The position numbers and the translations under genes are program-made. Below, piece after piece: positions 45,944 to 54,736 of a DNA stretch of 64,000 bases (position 1 is its first letter; every line of letters begins with the position of its first letter). This DNA is from Labilibaculum sp. (GTDB taxonomy: Bacteria > Bacteroidota > Bacteroidia > Bacteroidales > Marinifilaceae). The stretch covers positions 2,356,001 to 2,420,000 of the forward strand of contig NZ_OY761461.1 in NCBI RefSeq assembly GCF_963664555.1. Reading direction: 5' to 3'. The notes under the pieces are model-generated. The model saw only the letters and a program-made list of their open reading frames with translations. It was not told the origin of the DNA and searched no databases.

Positions 45944-46753
45944 ATGAAACAAAAAATTGTTGTGATTACAGGAGCTTCTTCTGGAATAGGAAAGGCATTG
46001 GCTTTAGAATTTGCTTCCCGTGGGTCGAAAATTGTTTTGGCCGCAAGAAACCTCGAAAAGCTAAAAGAAGTGGAAGAAAGTATTCTGGCTTTGGGAAATG
46101 AAGTTTTAACCGTTAAAACGGATGTAAGTGTTGAAGAAGATTGTAAAAATCTGATCACAGAGACCGTAAATCGATTTGGTGGAGTTGATGTACTGATAAA
46201 CAATGCAGGCATCTCGATGCGGGCTCTTTTTACCGATTTGGATTTGTCGGTTATCAAAAATTTAATGGATGTTAATTTTTGGGGAACTGTTTACTGTACC
46301 AAATTTGCAATACCATATATTACCAAATCAAAAGGATCTGTTGTAGGAGTAATTTCAATTGCGGGCTATATTGGTTTGCCTGCCAGATCGGGATATTCGG
46401 CATCAAAATATGCCATTCGTGGATTTCTGGATACCTTACGGGTCGAAAACCTAAAAACCGGCGTGCATGTATTGGTTGCAGCTCCTGGTTTTACAGCATC
46501 AAATGTTCGGAATGTGGCCTTAACGGCTGATGGATCAATGCAGGGTGAAACCCCCCGCGACGAAAGTAAAATGATGAGCGCCGAGGAATGTGCCCGTTTA
46601 ATTGCCAATGCAGTAGTAAAGAGAAAAAGTGAACTGATTATGACATTTATGGAAGGGAAATTAACCGTATGGCTAAAAAAATGGCTTCCTTCATTATTGG
46701 AAAAACTAACTTACAATCATATGGCTAAAGAGCCTGATTCTCCTTTGAAATAG
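45944..46753 (+). CDS. Short-chain dehydrogenase/reductase (classical SDR)
   Basis: A 269-residue NAD(P)-dependent oxidoreductase of unknown substrate. Classical SDR motifs are present: TGASSGIGK (about 9-17), NNAG in LINNAGISM, and the catalytic Tyr151-x3-Lys155 in SGYSASKYAIRGF. The arginine in AARNLEKL after strand 2 suggests NADPH preference. The C-terminal part ends with an amphipathic, Lys/Trp-containing segment (LTVWLKKWLPSLLEKL) typical of DltE/retinol-dehydrogenase-like members that touch membranes. It stands alone, 134 bases before the next gene. Confidence 0.9.
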   Translation: MKQKIVVITGASSGIGKALALEFASRGSKIVLAARNLEKLKEVEESILALGNEVLTVKTDVSVEEDCKNLITETVNRFGGVDVLINNAGISMRALFTDLDLSVIKNLMDVNFWGTVYCTKFAIPYITKSKGSVVGVISIAGYIGLPARSGYSASKYAIRGFLDTLRVENLKTGVHVLVAAPGFTASNVRNVALTADGSMQGETPRDESKMMSAEECARLIANAVVKRKSELIMTFMEGKLTVWLKKWLPSLLEKLTYNHMAKEPDSPLK

Positions 46754-46887
46754 AAATAAAAAGAGACATGTGTATTTATTCGTAAGTGCACATTTTTTTT
46801 TGGAGTAACTTTTACAGGAAATACCAGTATACGGCATTGTTTTGATACATGGTTCACCGTAACCAATACTGCTGCTAAATAGACTAA

Positions 46888-47610
46888 ATGGATAAATCAC
46901 ATTTTAATACATTTATCTTCTCCAATTCGGATAAGATTTACTATTACGTATATTGCCTATTGAGAAATCAGGAGGAAACTCTTGAGGTGGTAAGTTCAAC
47001 AATTGAGGAATGTTGGAAAGAGCGAAAGAAATTTAGCCATACCGATATGATTTATGTGTTTAAGATTGCAAGAAAGTTGGCAAGACTTAAAACCGATGGT
47101 TGTGAAAAAAGAATGTCTCTGGTTTACACAAATAATTTATTAGCTGATACCGATCCGGTTTTAAATCGTTTCTGTCTTCTAACTCAGGATTTATCACCGG
47201 TACAGGCCGAAGTAATGTGTTTGCGTTCTATGGTGAGGTTACGAATGGATGATATCTCTATTGTAGTGGACTTGGGAATAAATAATGTGCAATCTATTTT
47301 GTCTGTGGTTAGGAAGGCAATCAGAGCAAGAATAAATTCTAATGGTACTTTTGCAGATTTGAAAAATAATGAAGTTTTATTTAAATATTATTCAGGCAAG
47401 TCAACACTAAAAGAAGAAGAACAGCTTCGACTGTATTTTTCGAGAATGGATTTGTCTGATGTAACAGGAGCTGACAGAGAGCTTTTTCAATTGTTCTTAA
47501 AAATGGGTAATTCAGCCATGCCATCCAACTGTTCTGATCAATTGTTTCTGAAAATAAAAGAAATACAGAACAGGAATTGGAGAAGTTCTTTTTCGAGAAT
47601 TTTTAAGTGA
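46888..47610 (+). CDS. Sigma-factor-like protein fused to an anti-sigma-like tail
   Basis: A 240-residue protein of two parts. Residues about 1-145 resemble a degenerate ECF sigma factor: a region-2-like segment (YYYVYCLLRNQEETLEVVSSTIEECWKE, in pieces) and a region-4-like segment (LSPVQAEVMCLRSMVRLRMDDISIVVDLGINNVQSIL, in pieces). Residues about 160-240 begin LFKYYSGKSTLKEEEQLRLYF, the signature of short Bacteroidota proteins usually encoded next to ECF sigma genes as anti-sigma-like partners. No transmembrane helix follows. A natural fusion of sigma and anti-sigma-like modules would be unusual. Function is inferred from weak similarity. Confidence 0.55.
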   Translation: MDKSHFNTFIFSNSDKIYYYVYCLLRNQEETLEVVSSTIEECWKERKKFSHTDMIYVFKIARKLARLKTDGCEKRMSLVYTNNLLADTDPVLNRFCLLTQDLSPVQAEVMCLRSMVRLRMDDISIVVDLGINNVQSILSVVRKAIRARINSNGTFADLKNNEVLFKYYSGKSTLKEEEQLRLYFSRMDLSDVTGADRELFQLFLKMGNSAMPSNCSDQLFLKIKEIQNRNWRSSFSRIFK

Positions 47611-47632
47611 GAAATTAAAAAACTTATGACAA

Positions 47633-48061
47633 TTATAAAGTAGAGGTTATGTCTGCTTCATCGAAAAATTCTCTTCGGGGAGGAATTGAATTCAAATCAA
47701 ATAATTCGACCCATTCCATTTTTACTCTAAAGAAAGTTAAATTTGGATTGTCAACCGATTGGTAGATCTCTTGCAGAACTTTACTGTCTTCAAATATTTT
47801 CAGCTGCATTTCATCAGGTACATCAAATAGGGCTGTGCCTGCCACACGAATGGAAACCTTATCATGCCAGCTCACCATTTCAACTTTTGGTTTTTCCTTT
47901 AATTGCAGATATACTTCTTTGTTTTTTGCTGTAGAAAAGAACAGTTCCTGTTCATTTAATTGCATAATTCGAAAGATTCTCACCTTAGGATTTCCTTGGT
48001 CATTAACTGTTGCTAAAGCAATATCTTTGTGCTGGCTAAGTAATTTTATTAAATCCTTCAT
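47633..48061 (-). CDS. Pyridoxamine 5'-phosphate oxidase-like flavin protein
   Basis: A 142-residue split-barrel protein of the PNPOx-like superfamily. ALATVNDQGNPKVRIFRIMQ is the first strand pair of the family, followed by LFFSTAKNKEVYLQLKEKPKVEMV and SIRVAGTALF. Such small members bind FMN or F420/heme and are often called general stress or nitroimidazole-resistance proteins. Exact substrate unknown. It lies 27 bases upstream of the YitT gene's 3' end on the same strand, so the two could share a transcript. Confidence 0.85.
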   Translation of the reverse strand: MKDLIKLLSQHKDIALATVNDQGNPKVRIFRIMQLNEQELFFSTAKNKEVYLQLKEKPKVEMVSWHDKVSIRVAGTALFDVPDEMQLKIFEDSKVLQEIYQSVDNPNLTFFRVKMEWVELFDLNSIPPRREFFDEADITSTL

Positions 48062-48088
48062 AAGTAATTAAAGTTAAATTTGTTGATT

Positions 48089-49099
48089 TTATTCCAAACG
48101 ATCATTAAGTGATTTGAACCCTTTGCCTAAAATTTCATTTGTCTCCATTACAGAAACAAAAGCGATTGGGTCAATAGAGTGTACGTAATCCTGCAACATC
48201 GATAATTCTCTTCTGTTTACAACAATAAATATTATTGATTTCTCCTTTAAATCAAGCGTTCTATTGCCTTTTATGATCGTGCCGTTTAGATGGAAATCAT
48301 CGGTGATTTTGGCTCTGATTTCTTCATATTTATCAGAAATAATAAATAAGGCTTTTTCGTAAGTAGAGCCCTGTAAGGTGATATCAGTAACTTTTCCAAT
48401 AATAAAAAGTACGATCCATGAATACAATGGAATTTGCCAATCTATTTTAATGTACAAACTACTTAAAATGATCAGGGAATCAACATAAATTACAAGCTGT
48501 CCAAGTGGAAGTCCGGTATATTTTGCGCCAATCATGGCAATAATGTCTGTCCCGACAGAACTCGCTTTGGCTTTAATTATCAGACCTAAACCAAAACCAA
48601 TAAAGATCCCTCCGAAAATACAGGATAGCAACACATCATCTACCAATGGAATAAATCCCCACCAGGTGCTTACAATATCTATAAATAATGCGCATAAAAT
48701 GAATGAGATAAAGGTTTTAATGCCAAAACGAGGACCTAATAATTTTATACCAATAAAGCACAAAGGAATGTTTATAGCCAAACTAGCTAATCCAACTGGA
48801 ATTCCTCCACCGTATTTTCGAAACAAGTCATTCGAATAATTCATGAATTGATAGAGTATACCTGAGAAAAATCCATCGTAATCAGCAGGATTCAATGTAC
48901 CAAAAATGCCATGAGGAAATAATCCGATTGTTAGTTTGTTAATAACAATACCTAAGCCATAGACGCTGCCAGGTACAATTCCGTGAGGAATAATAAAAAA
49001 AACAAAGCCGGCGGCAACAGCAAATGCACCTAAAATTATAATGGTATAGCTATAGAACCATTTACCAGAAAAGAGAGCGTCTTTTTGTATGAAAGTCAA
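48089..49099 (-). CDS. YitT-family membrane protein (DUF161 + DUF2179)
   Basis: A 336-residue inner-membrane protein with five or six transmembrane helices (about 15-270) and a C-terminal cytoplasmic DUF2179 domain (about 275-325, ALFIISDKYEEI... RRELSMLQDYVHSIDP). The helices carry the Gly-rich family motifs FFIIPHGIVPGSVYGLGIVINK and FGLGLIIKAKASSVGTDIIAM (both quoted in part of longer helices). The function of the family is unknown; some members have been linked to small-molecule export. It is likely cotranscribed with the downstream PNPOx-like gene. Confidence 0.88.
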   Translation of the reverse strand: MTFIQKDALFSGKWFYSYTIIILGAFAVAAGFVFFIIPHGIVPGSVYGLGIVINKLTIGLFPHGIFGTLNPADYDGFFSGILYQFMNYSNDLFRKYGGGIPVGLASLAINIPLCFIGIKLLGPRFGIKTFISFILCALFIDIVSTWWGFIPLVDDVLLSCIFGGIFIGFGLGLIIKAKASSVGTDIIAMIGAKYTGLPLGQLVIYVDSLIILSSLYIKIDWQIPLYSWIVLFIIGKVTDITLQGSTYEKALFIISDKYEEIRAKITDDFHLNGTIIKGNRTLDLKEKSIIFIVVNRRELSMLQDYVHSIDPIAFVSVMETNEILGKGFKSLNDRLE

Positions 49100-49281
49100 A
49101 ATAATTATGATTTATGGGGTTGGAATTAATCTTAAAGGTTATCTTGTATTTTTACAAAATAATAGTTTTTATTGGATTCATGGAGCTTCACAAGATATTT
49201 TTCTGTTAAAATAAATTGAATTGCTGTTGTTTTGTTAGTAAAGAATTGATTGTTTTGCATCATGATCAAATTCTGGAGACG

Positions 49282-49830
49282 ATGAAAGCTAAAATTAGCA
49301 AATTACTAATGCAATTGTTTGGGTGGAAATATATTGGGGATATTCCACAGGTTAAGAAGGCTGTAGTGATTGCGGTTCCGCATACTTCAAACTGGGATTT
49401 TGTTTGGGGAAAGCTTGCTTTATTATCTTATAATATTCCTATAAAAGTTTTAATGAAAAAGGAGATGTTCGTATTTCCTCTTAAGTACATTTGGAAATCG
49501 TGGGGAGTAATTCCTGTTAATCGTTCAGTGAAAGGAAATATGACGGATGAATTGGCTAAGGAATTTGCAAGTCGTGAGTCTTTGTATTTGTCAATTGCAC
49601 CGGAAGGGAGCCGCAGCCTTCGTTCTGAGTGGAAAAAGGGTTTTTATTATATTGCACTAAAGGCAAATGTTCCTATTTATTTGGCTGAAATTAACTACGA
49701 GGAAAAAACCTTAACTTGTGGTGAGGCTTTTTATCCAACAGGTGATGTAGAGAAGGATATGATAACGATTAAAAGCAAGTATATCAATTGTAAGCCTAAA
49801 TATCCAGAGAATTTTACAACCGGCTTGTAA
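49282..49830 (+). CDS. Lysophospholipid (1-acylglycerol-3-phosphate) acyltransferase family protein
   Basis: A 182-residue acyltransferase. The catalytic HX4D motif is His34-Thr-Ser-Asn-Trp-Asp39, and the substrate-binding block APEGSRSLRSEWKKG is present. Its short length and lack of a long N-terminal helix place it with the small PlsC-like enzymes of Bacteroidota rather than classical PlsC. An open frame starts at a TTG at 49216, but the ATG at 49282 is preceded by TGGAGAC at ribosome-binding distance. It lies 13 bases before the omega-amidase gene and is probably cotranscribed. Acyl acceptor not determinable. Confidence 0.85.
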   Translation: MKAKISKLLMQLFGWKYIGDIPQVKKAVVIAVPHTSNWDFVWGKLALLSYNIPIKVLMKKEMFVFPLKYIWKSWGVIPVNRSVKGNMTDELAKEFASRESLYLSIAPEGSRSLRSEWKKGFYYIALKANVPIYLAEINYEEKTLTCGEAFYPTGDVEKDMITIKSKYINCKPKYPENFTTGL

Positions 49831-49843
49831 CCAAAAGAATAAA

Positions 49844-50623
49844 ATGTCCGATACTCTAAAAGTCAGTTTAGTACAGTTGGAATTGGTTTGGGGAAATGTG
49901 GAAGGAAATCTGAATAAAATTTCGAATCTGCTTTTGCCACTAAAGAATCAGACCGATTTAATTGTTTTGCCTGAGATGTTTTCGTCAGGTTTTATGATGG
50001 AAGATAAAAATCTGATTTCGCCAAAAGCTAAGATGACTCTTGACTGGATGAAAAATCAAGCCGAAGAATTAAATGCTGTTCTTCTTGGAAGTATAATTGA
50101 AGAGGAAAATGGCGACTATTTTAATCGTTTGTACTGTGTTGATGGCGGGAAAATTATTTGTTCGTATGATAAGCGTCATTTGTTTAGGATGGGAGAGGAG
50201 CATCACCACTTTGCAAATGGGAATGATCGGATTGTCTTTAATCTGGGAAAATGGCGAATCTGTCCTTTAGTTTGTTATGATTTACGTTTTCCGGTGTGGA
50301 GCCGTAATATGAATGATTATGATATTTTGTTGTATGTTGCCAACTGGCCCGAAGCACGCAGAGATATTTGGAATACGCTTTTAAAAGCACGGGCAATTGA
50401 AAATCAGTCGTTTGTTGTGGGAGTAAATAGAATAGGAATTGATGGTTTAGGACTTTCTTACGCCGGAGATTCAACTCTTTTTAACGCAAAAGGCCGTCTT
50501 GTTGGGAAATGTTCCGATCACACCGAAGAAATTGTAACTCTACAATTAAATTTAGATGAATTGAATGAATTCAGAAGGAAATTTCCGGTTCATTTGGATG
50601 CAGATTCATTTCAAATTGGCTAG
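49844..50623 (+). CDS. Nitrilase-family amidohydrolase (omega-amidase YafV-like)
   Basis: A 259-residue cytoplasmic C-N hydrolase. The catalytic triad is visible: Glu44 in VLPEMFSSGF, Lys110 in YDKRHLF and Cys144 in CPLVCYDLRFP. The RMGEEHHHFANG segment and the overall length match YafV-type omega-amidases, which deaminate alpha-ketoglutaramate or alpha-ketosuccinamate and are coupled to transamination and methionine salvage. It is paired with the acyltransferase gene, but no functional link is evident. Confidence 0.9.
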   Translation: MSDTLKVSLVQLELVWGNVEGNLNKISNLLLPLKNQTDLIVLPEMFSSGFMMEDKNLISPKAKMTLDWMKNQAEELNAVLLGSIIEEENGDYFNRLYCVDGGKIICSYDKRHLFRMGEEHHHFANGNDRIVFNLGKWRICPLVCYDLRFPVWSRNMNDYDILLYVANWPEARRDIWNTLLKARAIENQSFVVGVNRIGIDGLGLSYAGDSTLFNAKGRLVGKCSDHTEEIVTLQLNLDELNEFRRKFPVHLDADSFQIG

Positions 50624-50697
50624 AATTCACAAAGTATTTATTTGATTAGTAGTGAATTATTGTTTTGTGGCAATAATGTGTTATCTAGTACTTGTAA

Positions 50698-50713
50698 AAC
50701 TAAGCTTATAGTT
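50698..50713. promoter_or_regulatory. Candidate BlaI operator A (AACTA-N6-TAGTT)
   Basis: AACTAAGCTTATAGTT: five-base arms separated by six bases, nine bases before the blaI ATG. The same architecture recurs at 52981 and 53786. It resembles the BlaI/MecI site ACTAC-N4-GTAGT. Confidence 0.5.
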
Positions 50714-50721
50714 ATATATTT

Positions 50722-51126
50722 ATGTCTAGAAAATATCCTAAAATAAAATTAATGAAAGAATTAACCCGGGCAGAAGAACAAGTGATGCAAATCTTGTGGG
50801 ATCTTGAAAATGCATTTGTGAAGGAAATTATAGAGAAAATACCTGAACCTAAACCTGCTTACAATACCATATCCACCATTACACGAATACTTGAAAAGAA
50901 AGGTTTTGTGAGTCATATTGCTTATGGTAAAAGTCATCAGTATTTTCCTTTAATGGGAAAAAAGGAATATACCCGAAAATTTATGAAAGGCTTCGTTCGT
51001 AATTATTTCTCGAACTCTTACCGTGATATGGTTTCATTTTTTGCTAAGGAAGAGCAAGTGAGTTTATCGGAATTGGAAGAGGTGAAAAGAATGGTTGAAG
51101 AGCAAATAAAAAAGCAAAGTAGATAA
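50722..51126 (+). CDS. BlaI/MecI/CopY-family repressor
   Basis: A 134-residue winged-helix repressor. The N-terminal LTRAEEQVMQILWD, ending the first helix, and YNTISTITRILEKKGFVSH (recognition helix and wing) are diagnostic, and the C-terminal helices form the dimerisation and cleavage region. The repressor is inactivated by the protease encoded just downstream. Expected role: control of the BlaR1 and TonB genes that follow. The start is the ATG at 50722; a nearby in-frame ATG (50752, MKELTRAEE) could equally be used. Confidence 0.93.
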   Translation: MSRKYPKIKLMKELTRAEEQVMQILWDLENAFVKEIIEKIPEPKPAYNTISTITRILEKKGFVSHIAYGKSHQYFPLMGKKEYTRKFMKGFVRNYFSNSYRDMVSFFAKEEQVSLSELEEVKRMVEEQIKKQSR

Positions 51127-51163
51127 GCTAATAGTAAATGGTTACAGGCATAATCTTATATTT

Positions 51164-52960
51164 TTGCAATCGGCAATATGCATGGCATTTTTTTATGCTT
51201 TGTATTGGTTGTTTCTAAAAAGGGATACCTTTTTTAGGATTAACCGCGTGTTTCTTTTGCTTACATTGCTTGCCTCAATATTAATTCCAACATTGGAAAT
51301 TCCTTTTCAACCCGAACCAAAGAGTACTGTAGAAAATTCATTTCATGTATTAGATGCGGTGGTTTTAGCTTCACAGCAATATTTAAACAGCAACATTCTC
51401 GAAGAGGTTGTTGTTACAGCAACAGTGAAAAAAGCTTTTACCTGGTATCAATATTTAGGTGCAGTTTATATTTTAGGAGTATTCCTTTTTTCGATTCGGT
51501 TTTTTAAAAATTTATTTCAATTATTTTCCTGGACAAAAAGCAGTAGGATTCTGCGTGAAAAGGGACTTCGGCTGGTGATCATGAATGATAATTATCCTCC
51601 TTTTTCTTTTTTAAATTCTGTTTTTATAAGTAAGACTGATTACCAGAAAGCAAATTTTACCTCTATATTGGCTCATGAAAGGGTGCATGTCGATCAACTT
51701 CACACCTTCGATTTGCTGATAATTGAAATTCTCACAGTAATTTATTGGCTGAATCCTGTCGTTTGGTTTTATAAATCCTCAATTCAGGAGGTGCATGAAT
51801 ATTTAGCTGATGATAAGGTTGTAAATGGAGCAGTGAATGCGAACGAATACAAAATGCATATTGTGAATCAATTTGCAGGTGGTGATTTGTTTCGTTTAGC
51901 AAATAACTTTGGTCAGTCTACACTAAAAAAACGAATCTCGATGTTGGGCAGAATAAAAACACCAAGAATTGCTTTGGTTAAACTTCTGTTGATTATACCA
52001 ATTTTTGTGGTTCTGTTATCTGCTTTTGCTTTTACGATCAAGGAGGAAGAAAAATTAGTTTCAGATTTCTCTTTTAAAGAGTTATTGCCAATGGATTTGA
52101 ATTTATTTTCGTCCTTACGAAGTGAACCGGTAAATTTCTATTCCGAAACGAAAAATGAATTTCCGCCGCAATTAGTCACCCACAAAATTAATAAGCTGGA
52201 GTATAAAGAAACAATCAACCCTGAAGAGATAAAGACCATAGCTGATGAAATACCTGTTTTTCCAGGAGGTGTAATCGCTCTTCAAAAATACTTGGCAAAA
52301 CATGTTAAGTATCCTAAGCTTGCTCAAACTAAGCAGATTGAAGGTAGGGTGTTTGTTTCTTTCGTGGTTAGTAAAGATGGTAGAGTTATTAATGCAGCTT
52401 TGGCAAGAAAAGTTAATCCTTTATTAGATCGTGAAGCTTTGCGGGTTGTATCATCTCTTCCTAAATGGAATCCGGGAAAGAAAGATGGAGAATTTGTAAA
52501 TATTGCATATACTGTTCCTATTAATTTTCAACTAAAAGATTTAATCGATAAGCCTGTTGATTCACCAGATCCATTGTATTCAAGAATTAAGAATTCATCC
52601 GATTATCATCTGGAAAATGTTCTTAAAACTAATGTGATTAGGAACAAAGAATATGTTGTAGTAGAGAAAATGCCACAGTTTATTGAGGCAAATGGTAATT
52701 TGAGAAAATACATCGCAAGAAAAATTCAATATCCGGTTTTGGCAGCAGAACAAGGCTACGAAGGACAGGTTTTTGTTCAATTTGTTGTAAAAACCGACGG
52801 AAGTGTTGCAAAAGCGAAAGTAATAAAGGGAGCAAATGTTGAACTAAATAAGGAAGCCTTACGAGTTATTAATAGCATGCCTAATTGGGTGCCTGGCGAG
52901 CAGCATGGAAAAAAAGTTGAGGTTAAATATACAATTCCGATACGTTTTGCTTTGAACTAA
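51164..52960 (+). CDS. BlaR1-like M56 metallopeptidase with two TonB C-terminal domains
   Basis: A 598-residue membrane protein. Transmembrane helices lie at about 2-17, 28-46, 96-115 and 270-290. The M56 zinc motif is His171-Glu-Arg-Val-His175, followed by the usual ligand region. The external part carries two TonB_C domains (about 370-455 and 505-598, each with VFV-FVV..DG and PGxxxG). The start is uncertain: TTG at 51164 lacks the N-terminal segment of family members, while the other frame reads MVTGIILYF from 51138 and would join on with one extra T in the T5 run at 51161-51165. It is the proteolytic partner of BlaI. Confidence 0.88.
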   Translation: MQSAICMAFFYALYWLFLKRDTFFRINRVFLLLTLLASILIPTLEIPFQPEPKSTVENSFHVLDAVVLASQQYLNSNILEEVVVTATVKKAFTWYQYLGAVYILGVFLFSIRFFKNLFQLFSWTKSSRILREKGLRLVIMNDNYPPFSFLNSVFISKTDYQKANFTSILAHERVHVDQLHTFDLLIIEILTVIYWLNPVVWFYKSSIQEVHEYLADDKVVNGAVNANEYKMHIVNQFAGGDLFRLANNFGQSTLKKRISMLGRIKTPRIALVKLLLIIPIFVVLLSAFAFTIKEEEKLVSDFSFKELLPMDLNLFSSLRSEPVNFYSETKNEFPPQLVTHKINKLEYKETINPEEIKTIADEIPVFPGGVIALQKYLAKHVKYPKLAQTKQIEGRVFVSFVVSKDGRVINAALARKVNPLLDREALRVVSSLPKWNPGKKDGEFVNIAYTVPINFQLKDLIDKPVDSPDPLYSRIKNSSDYHLENVLKTNVIRNKEYVVVEKMPQFIEANGNLRKYIARKIQYPVLAAEQGYEGQVFVQFVVKTDGSVAKAKVIKGANVELNKEALRVINSMPNWVPGEQHGKKVEVKYTIPIRFALN

Positions 52961-52980
52961 TAAATTTTTTTACGTATATT

Positions 52981-53016
52981 AACTAAGAATTTAGTTGTAA
53001 AACTAAATTCTTAGGA
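52981..53016. promoter_or_regulatory. Candidate BlaI operators B and C within a large palindrome
   Basis: AACTAAGAATTTAGTT (52981-52996) and AACTAAATTCTTAGGA (53001-53016) lie back to back. They are part of a 14-base-pair inverted repeat (52983-52996 with 53001-53014, GTAA between). It lies 46 bases before tonB1. The hairpin could instead act as a transcript stem, but there is no T tract. Confidence 0.55.
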
Positions 53017-53061
53017 ATAAAACCAAACCAATTTATATTGTCTAACCAAAAAACCTTTATT

Positions 53062-53766
53062 ATGGAAGTTAAGAAAAACCCCCGCTATGATTTGGAAAAA
53101 AAACGAGGTTTATTTTTACAAATCGGATTCCTTTTAAGTCTTATAATAGTATTAATGGCTTTTGAGTATAAAACCCCAGTTGGGCAAACGGCAGATTTAG
53201 ATTTTGATGTTCTTGAAGAAATGGACGAAATTATTCCTATAACCGTGCAGGACAAACCTCAGCCCAAAGAAGTTCCTAAAATTAAAGAGATGCTTTTAAC
53301 TGAACTGACTTTAGTAGAAGATGATGATGATGTACCTGATCTTGATATTAAAGATTCTGATATTAGTGAAGATGATTCCTATGTTATTGCGGATGTGAAA
53401 GAGGAAATAGAGGAAGATGTTGAAGATGTGCCATTCGTAAGGGTTGAGCAAATGCCAATATTTAATCCTAAAAAGAATAATACCTATGATGAGGGATTAA
53501 AAGATTTGTTTGTAACCATGCAGAAAATGACCAAATATCCTATCGTGGCTCAGGAAAATGGAATTGAAGGAAAGGTGTATGTTCGATTTGTAGTTACAAA
53601 AACAGGAAATATCGAACAGATTCAAGTAATGCGGCCTGTTGATCCTTCTCTGGATAAAGAAGCAATTCGTGTTGTGCAAAACCTGCCAAAATTTAAACCA
53701 GGAATGCAAAGAAACAGACCTGTAAGTGTTTGGTTCAGTGGATACATTTCATTTGTACTGCAATAG
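53062..53766 (+). CDS. TonB-family energy transducer (tonB1)
   Basis: A 234-residue inner-membrane protein that connects the proton motive force to outer-membrane receptors. The basic N-terminus MEVKKNPRYDLEKKRG precedes one helix (about 18-36), an acidic rather than Pro-rich linker (about 37-145), and a TonB_C domain (about 150-234, with GIEGKVYVRFVV and NLPKFKPGMQ). The TTG at 53038 adds a non-conserved stretch, so ATG 53062 is preferred. It is the first of three related genes after BlaR1. The second copy (53850) is very similar over its full length, so this pair is a recent duplication. Confidence 0.9.
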   Translation: MEVKKNPRYDLEKKRGLFLQIGFLLSLIIVLMAFEYKTPVGQTADLDFDVLEEMDEIIPITVQDKPQPKEVPKIKEMLLTELTLVEDDDDVPDLDIKDSDISEDDSYVIADVKEEIEEDVEDVPFVRVEQMPIFNPKKNNTYDEGLKDLFVTMQKMTKYPIVAQENGIEGKVYVRFVVTKTGNIEQIQVMRPVDPSLDKEAIRVVQNLPKFKPGMQRNRPVSVWFSGYISFVLQ

Positions 53767-53785
53767 GTTTTTTTTACAACCGTAT

Positions 53786-53801
53786 AACTAAAAGGTTAGT
53801 T
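53786..53801. promoter_or_regulatory. Candidate BlaI operator D (AACTAA-N4-TTAGTT)
   Basis: AACTAAAAGGTTAGTT: perfect six-base arms, 48 bases before the tonB2 ATG. It fits sites A and B upstream. Confidence 0.55.
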
Positions 53802-53849
53802 TACGAACGAATGAAAACCATTAAATGTTTCACCAAAAAATTCATGATT

Positions 53850-54548
53850 ATGCAAGTAAAAAAGAATCCCCGATATAATTTAGAGAAGAAAAGAGTGCTG
53901 TTTTTGCAATTTGGTTTCTTAATTAGTTTCTTATTTGTGCTGATGGCCTTCGAATACAAAGTTCATATGAATGAACCGGAAGATGTCGTATATGATACAA
54001 TTGATGATATGGAAGAATTGACACCGGTAACTTTTTGTGAACCGGAGAAAAAAACGGAGCCGCCAAAAGTAAGGAAAATAGATTTGATTGACTTGTTGGT
54101 AATCGAAGAAGAGCCGGAAGAGGAATATATACCTGAGGAATCAGCCGATGATCCAAATGCAGCAGTAGACTACAAGCCTGTTTACACAGAAGAAATTGTT
54201 GATGAAGTAAATCCTTTTGTAAGCGTACAGGAAATGCCAATTTTTAATCCTCAAAAAAATAAAACTTACGAAGAGGGGTGCAAAGATTTGTTTGTTACGA
54301 TGCAAAGAATGGTTAGGTATCCAATAGCAGCCCAAGAGTCAAGTATTCAGGGTAAAGTATATGTGAAATTTGTTGTAACAAGAAATGGAGACATATCAAA
54401 TATTCAGATGATTCGTAAAGTGGATCCTTTATTGGATGAAGAAGTTGTTCGTGTGGTACAAAATTTACCAAAATTTAAGCCTGGCAAACAATTTAATAAA
54501 AAAGTGCCGGTATGGTTTTCTGGTTATATTAATTTTGTTTTGCAATAA
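53850..54548 (+). CDS. TonB-family energy transducer (tonB2)
   Basis: A 233-residue protein closely similar to tonB1: N-terminus MQVKKNPRYNLEKKR, one helix, an acidic linker with EEEPEEEYIPEES, and a TonB_C domain (IQGKVYVKFVVTRNGDI, NLPKFKPGKQ). Several ATGs lie upstream (53811, 53844), but the start at 53850 aligns with tonB1 at MEVKKNPRY. It starts 83 bases after tonB1 and has its own palindrome upstream, so it may be transcribed both alone and by read-through. Confidence 0.9.
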   Translation: MQVKKNPRYNLEKKRVLFLQFGFLISFLFVLMAFEYKVHMNEPEDVVYDTIDDMEELTPVTFCEPEKKTEPPKVRKIDLIDLLVIEEEPEEEYIPEESADDPNAAVDYKPVYTEEIVDEVNPFVSVQEMPIFNPQKNKTYEEGCKDLFVTMQRMVRYPIAAQESSIQGKVYVKFVVTRNGDISNIQMIRKVDPLLDEEVVRVVQNLPKFKPGKQFNKKVPVWFSGYINFVLQ

Positions 54549-54736
54549 GTTTTCGTTGTACATAAGTCCATGGAAGTTTGCAACTATTACAGCTGAAATT
54601 CGTATATTTAGGTATAAAACGTGTTTTGAACTCATCCTCTTATGAGGACTTAAGCTAAACATTATTAGAGGTTTTTGGTGATGTTTGGTTTTTGTCATTA
54701 CTGATACTCTACTTTAAATATTTAAAATGTTTAGCT

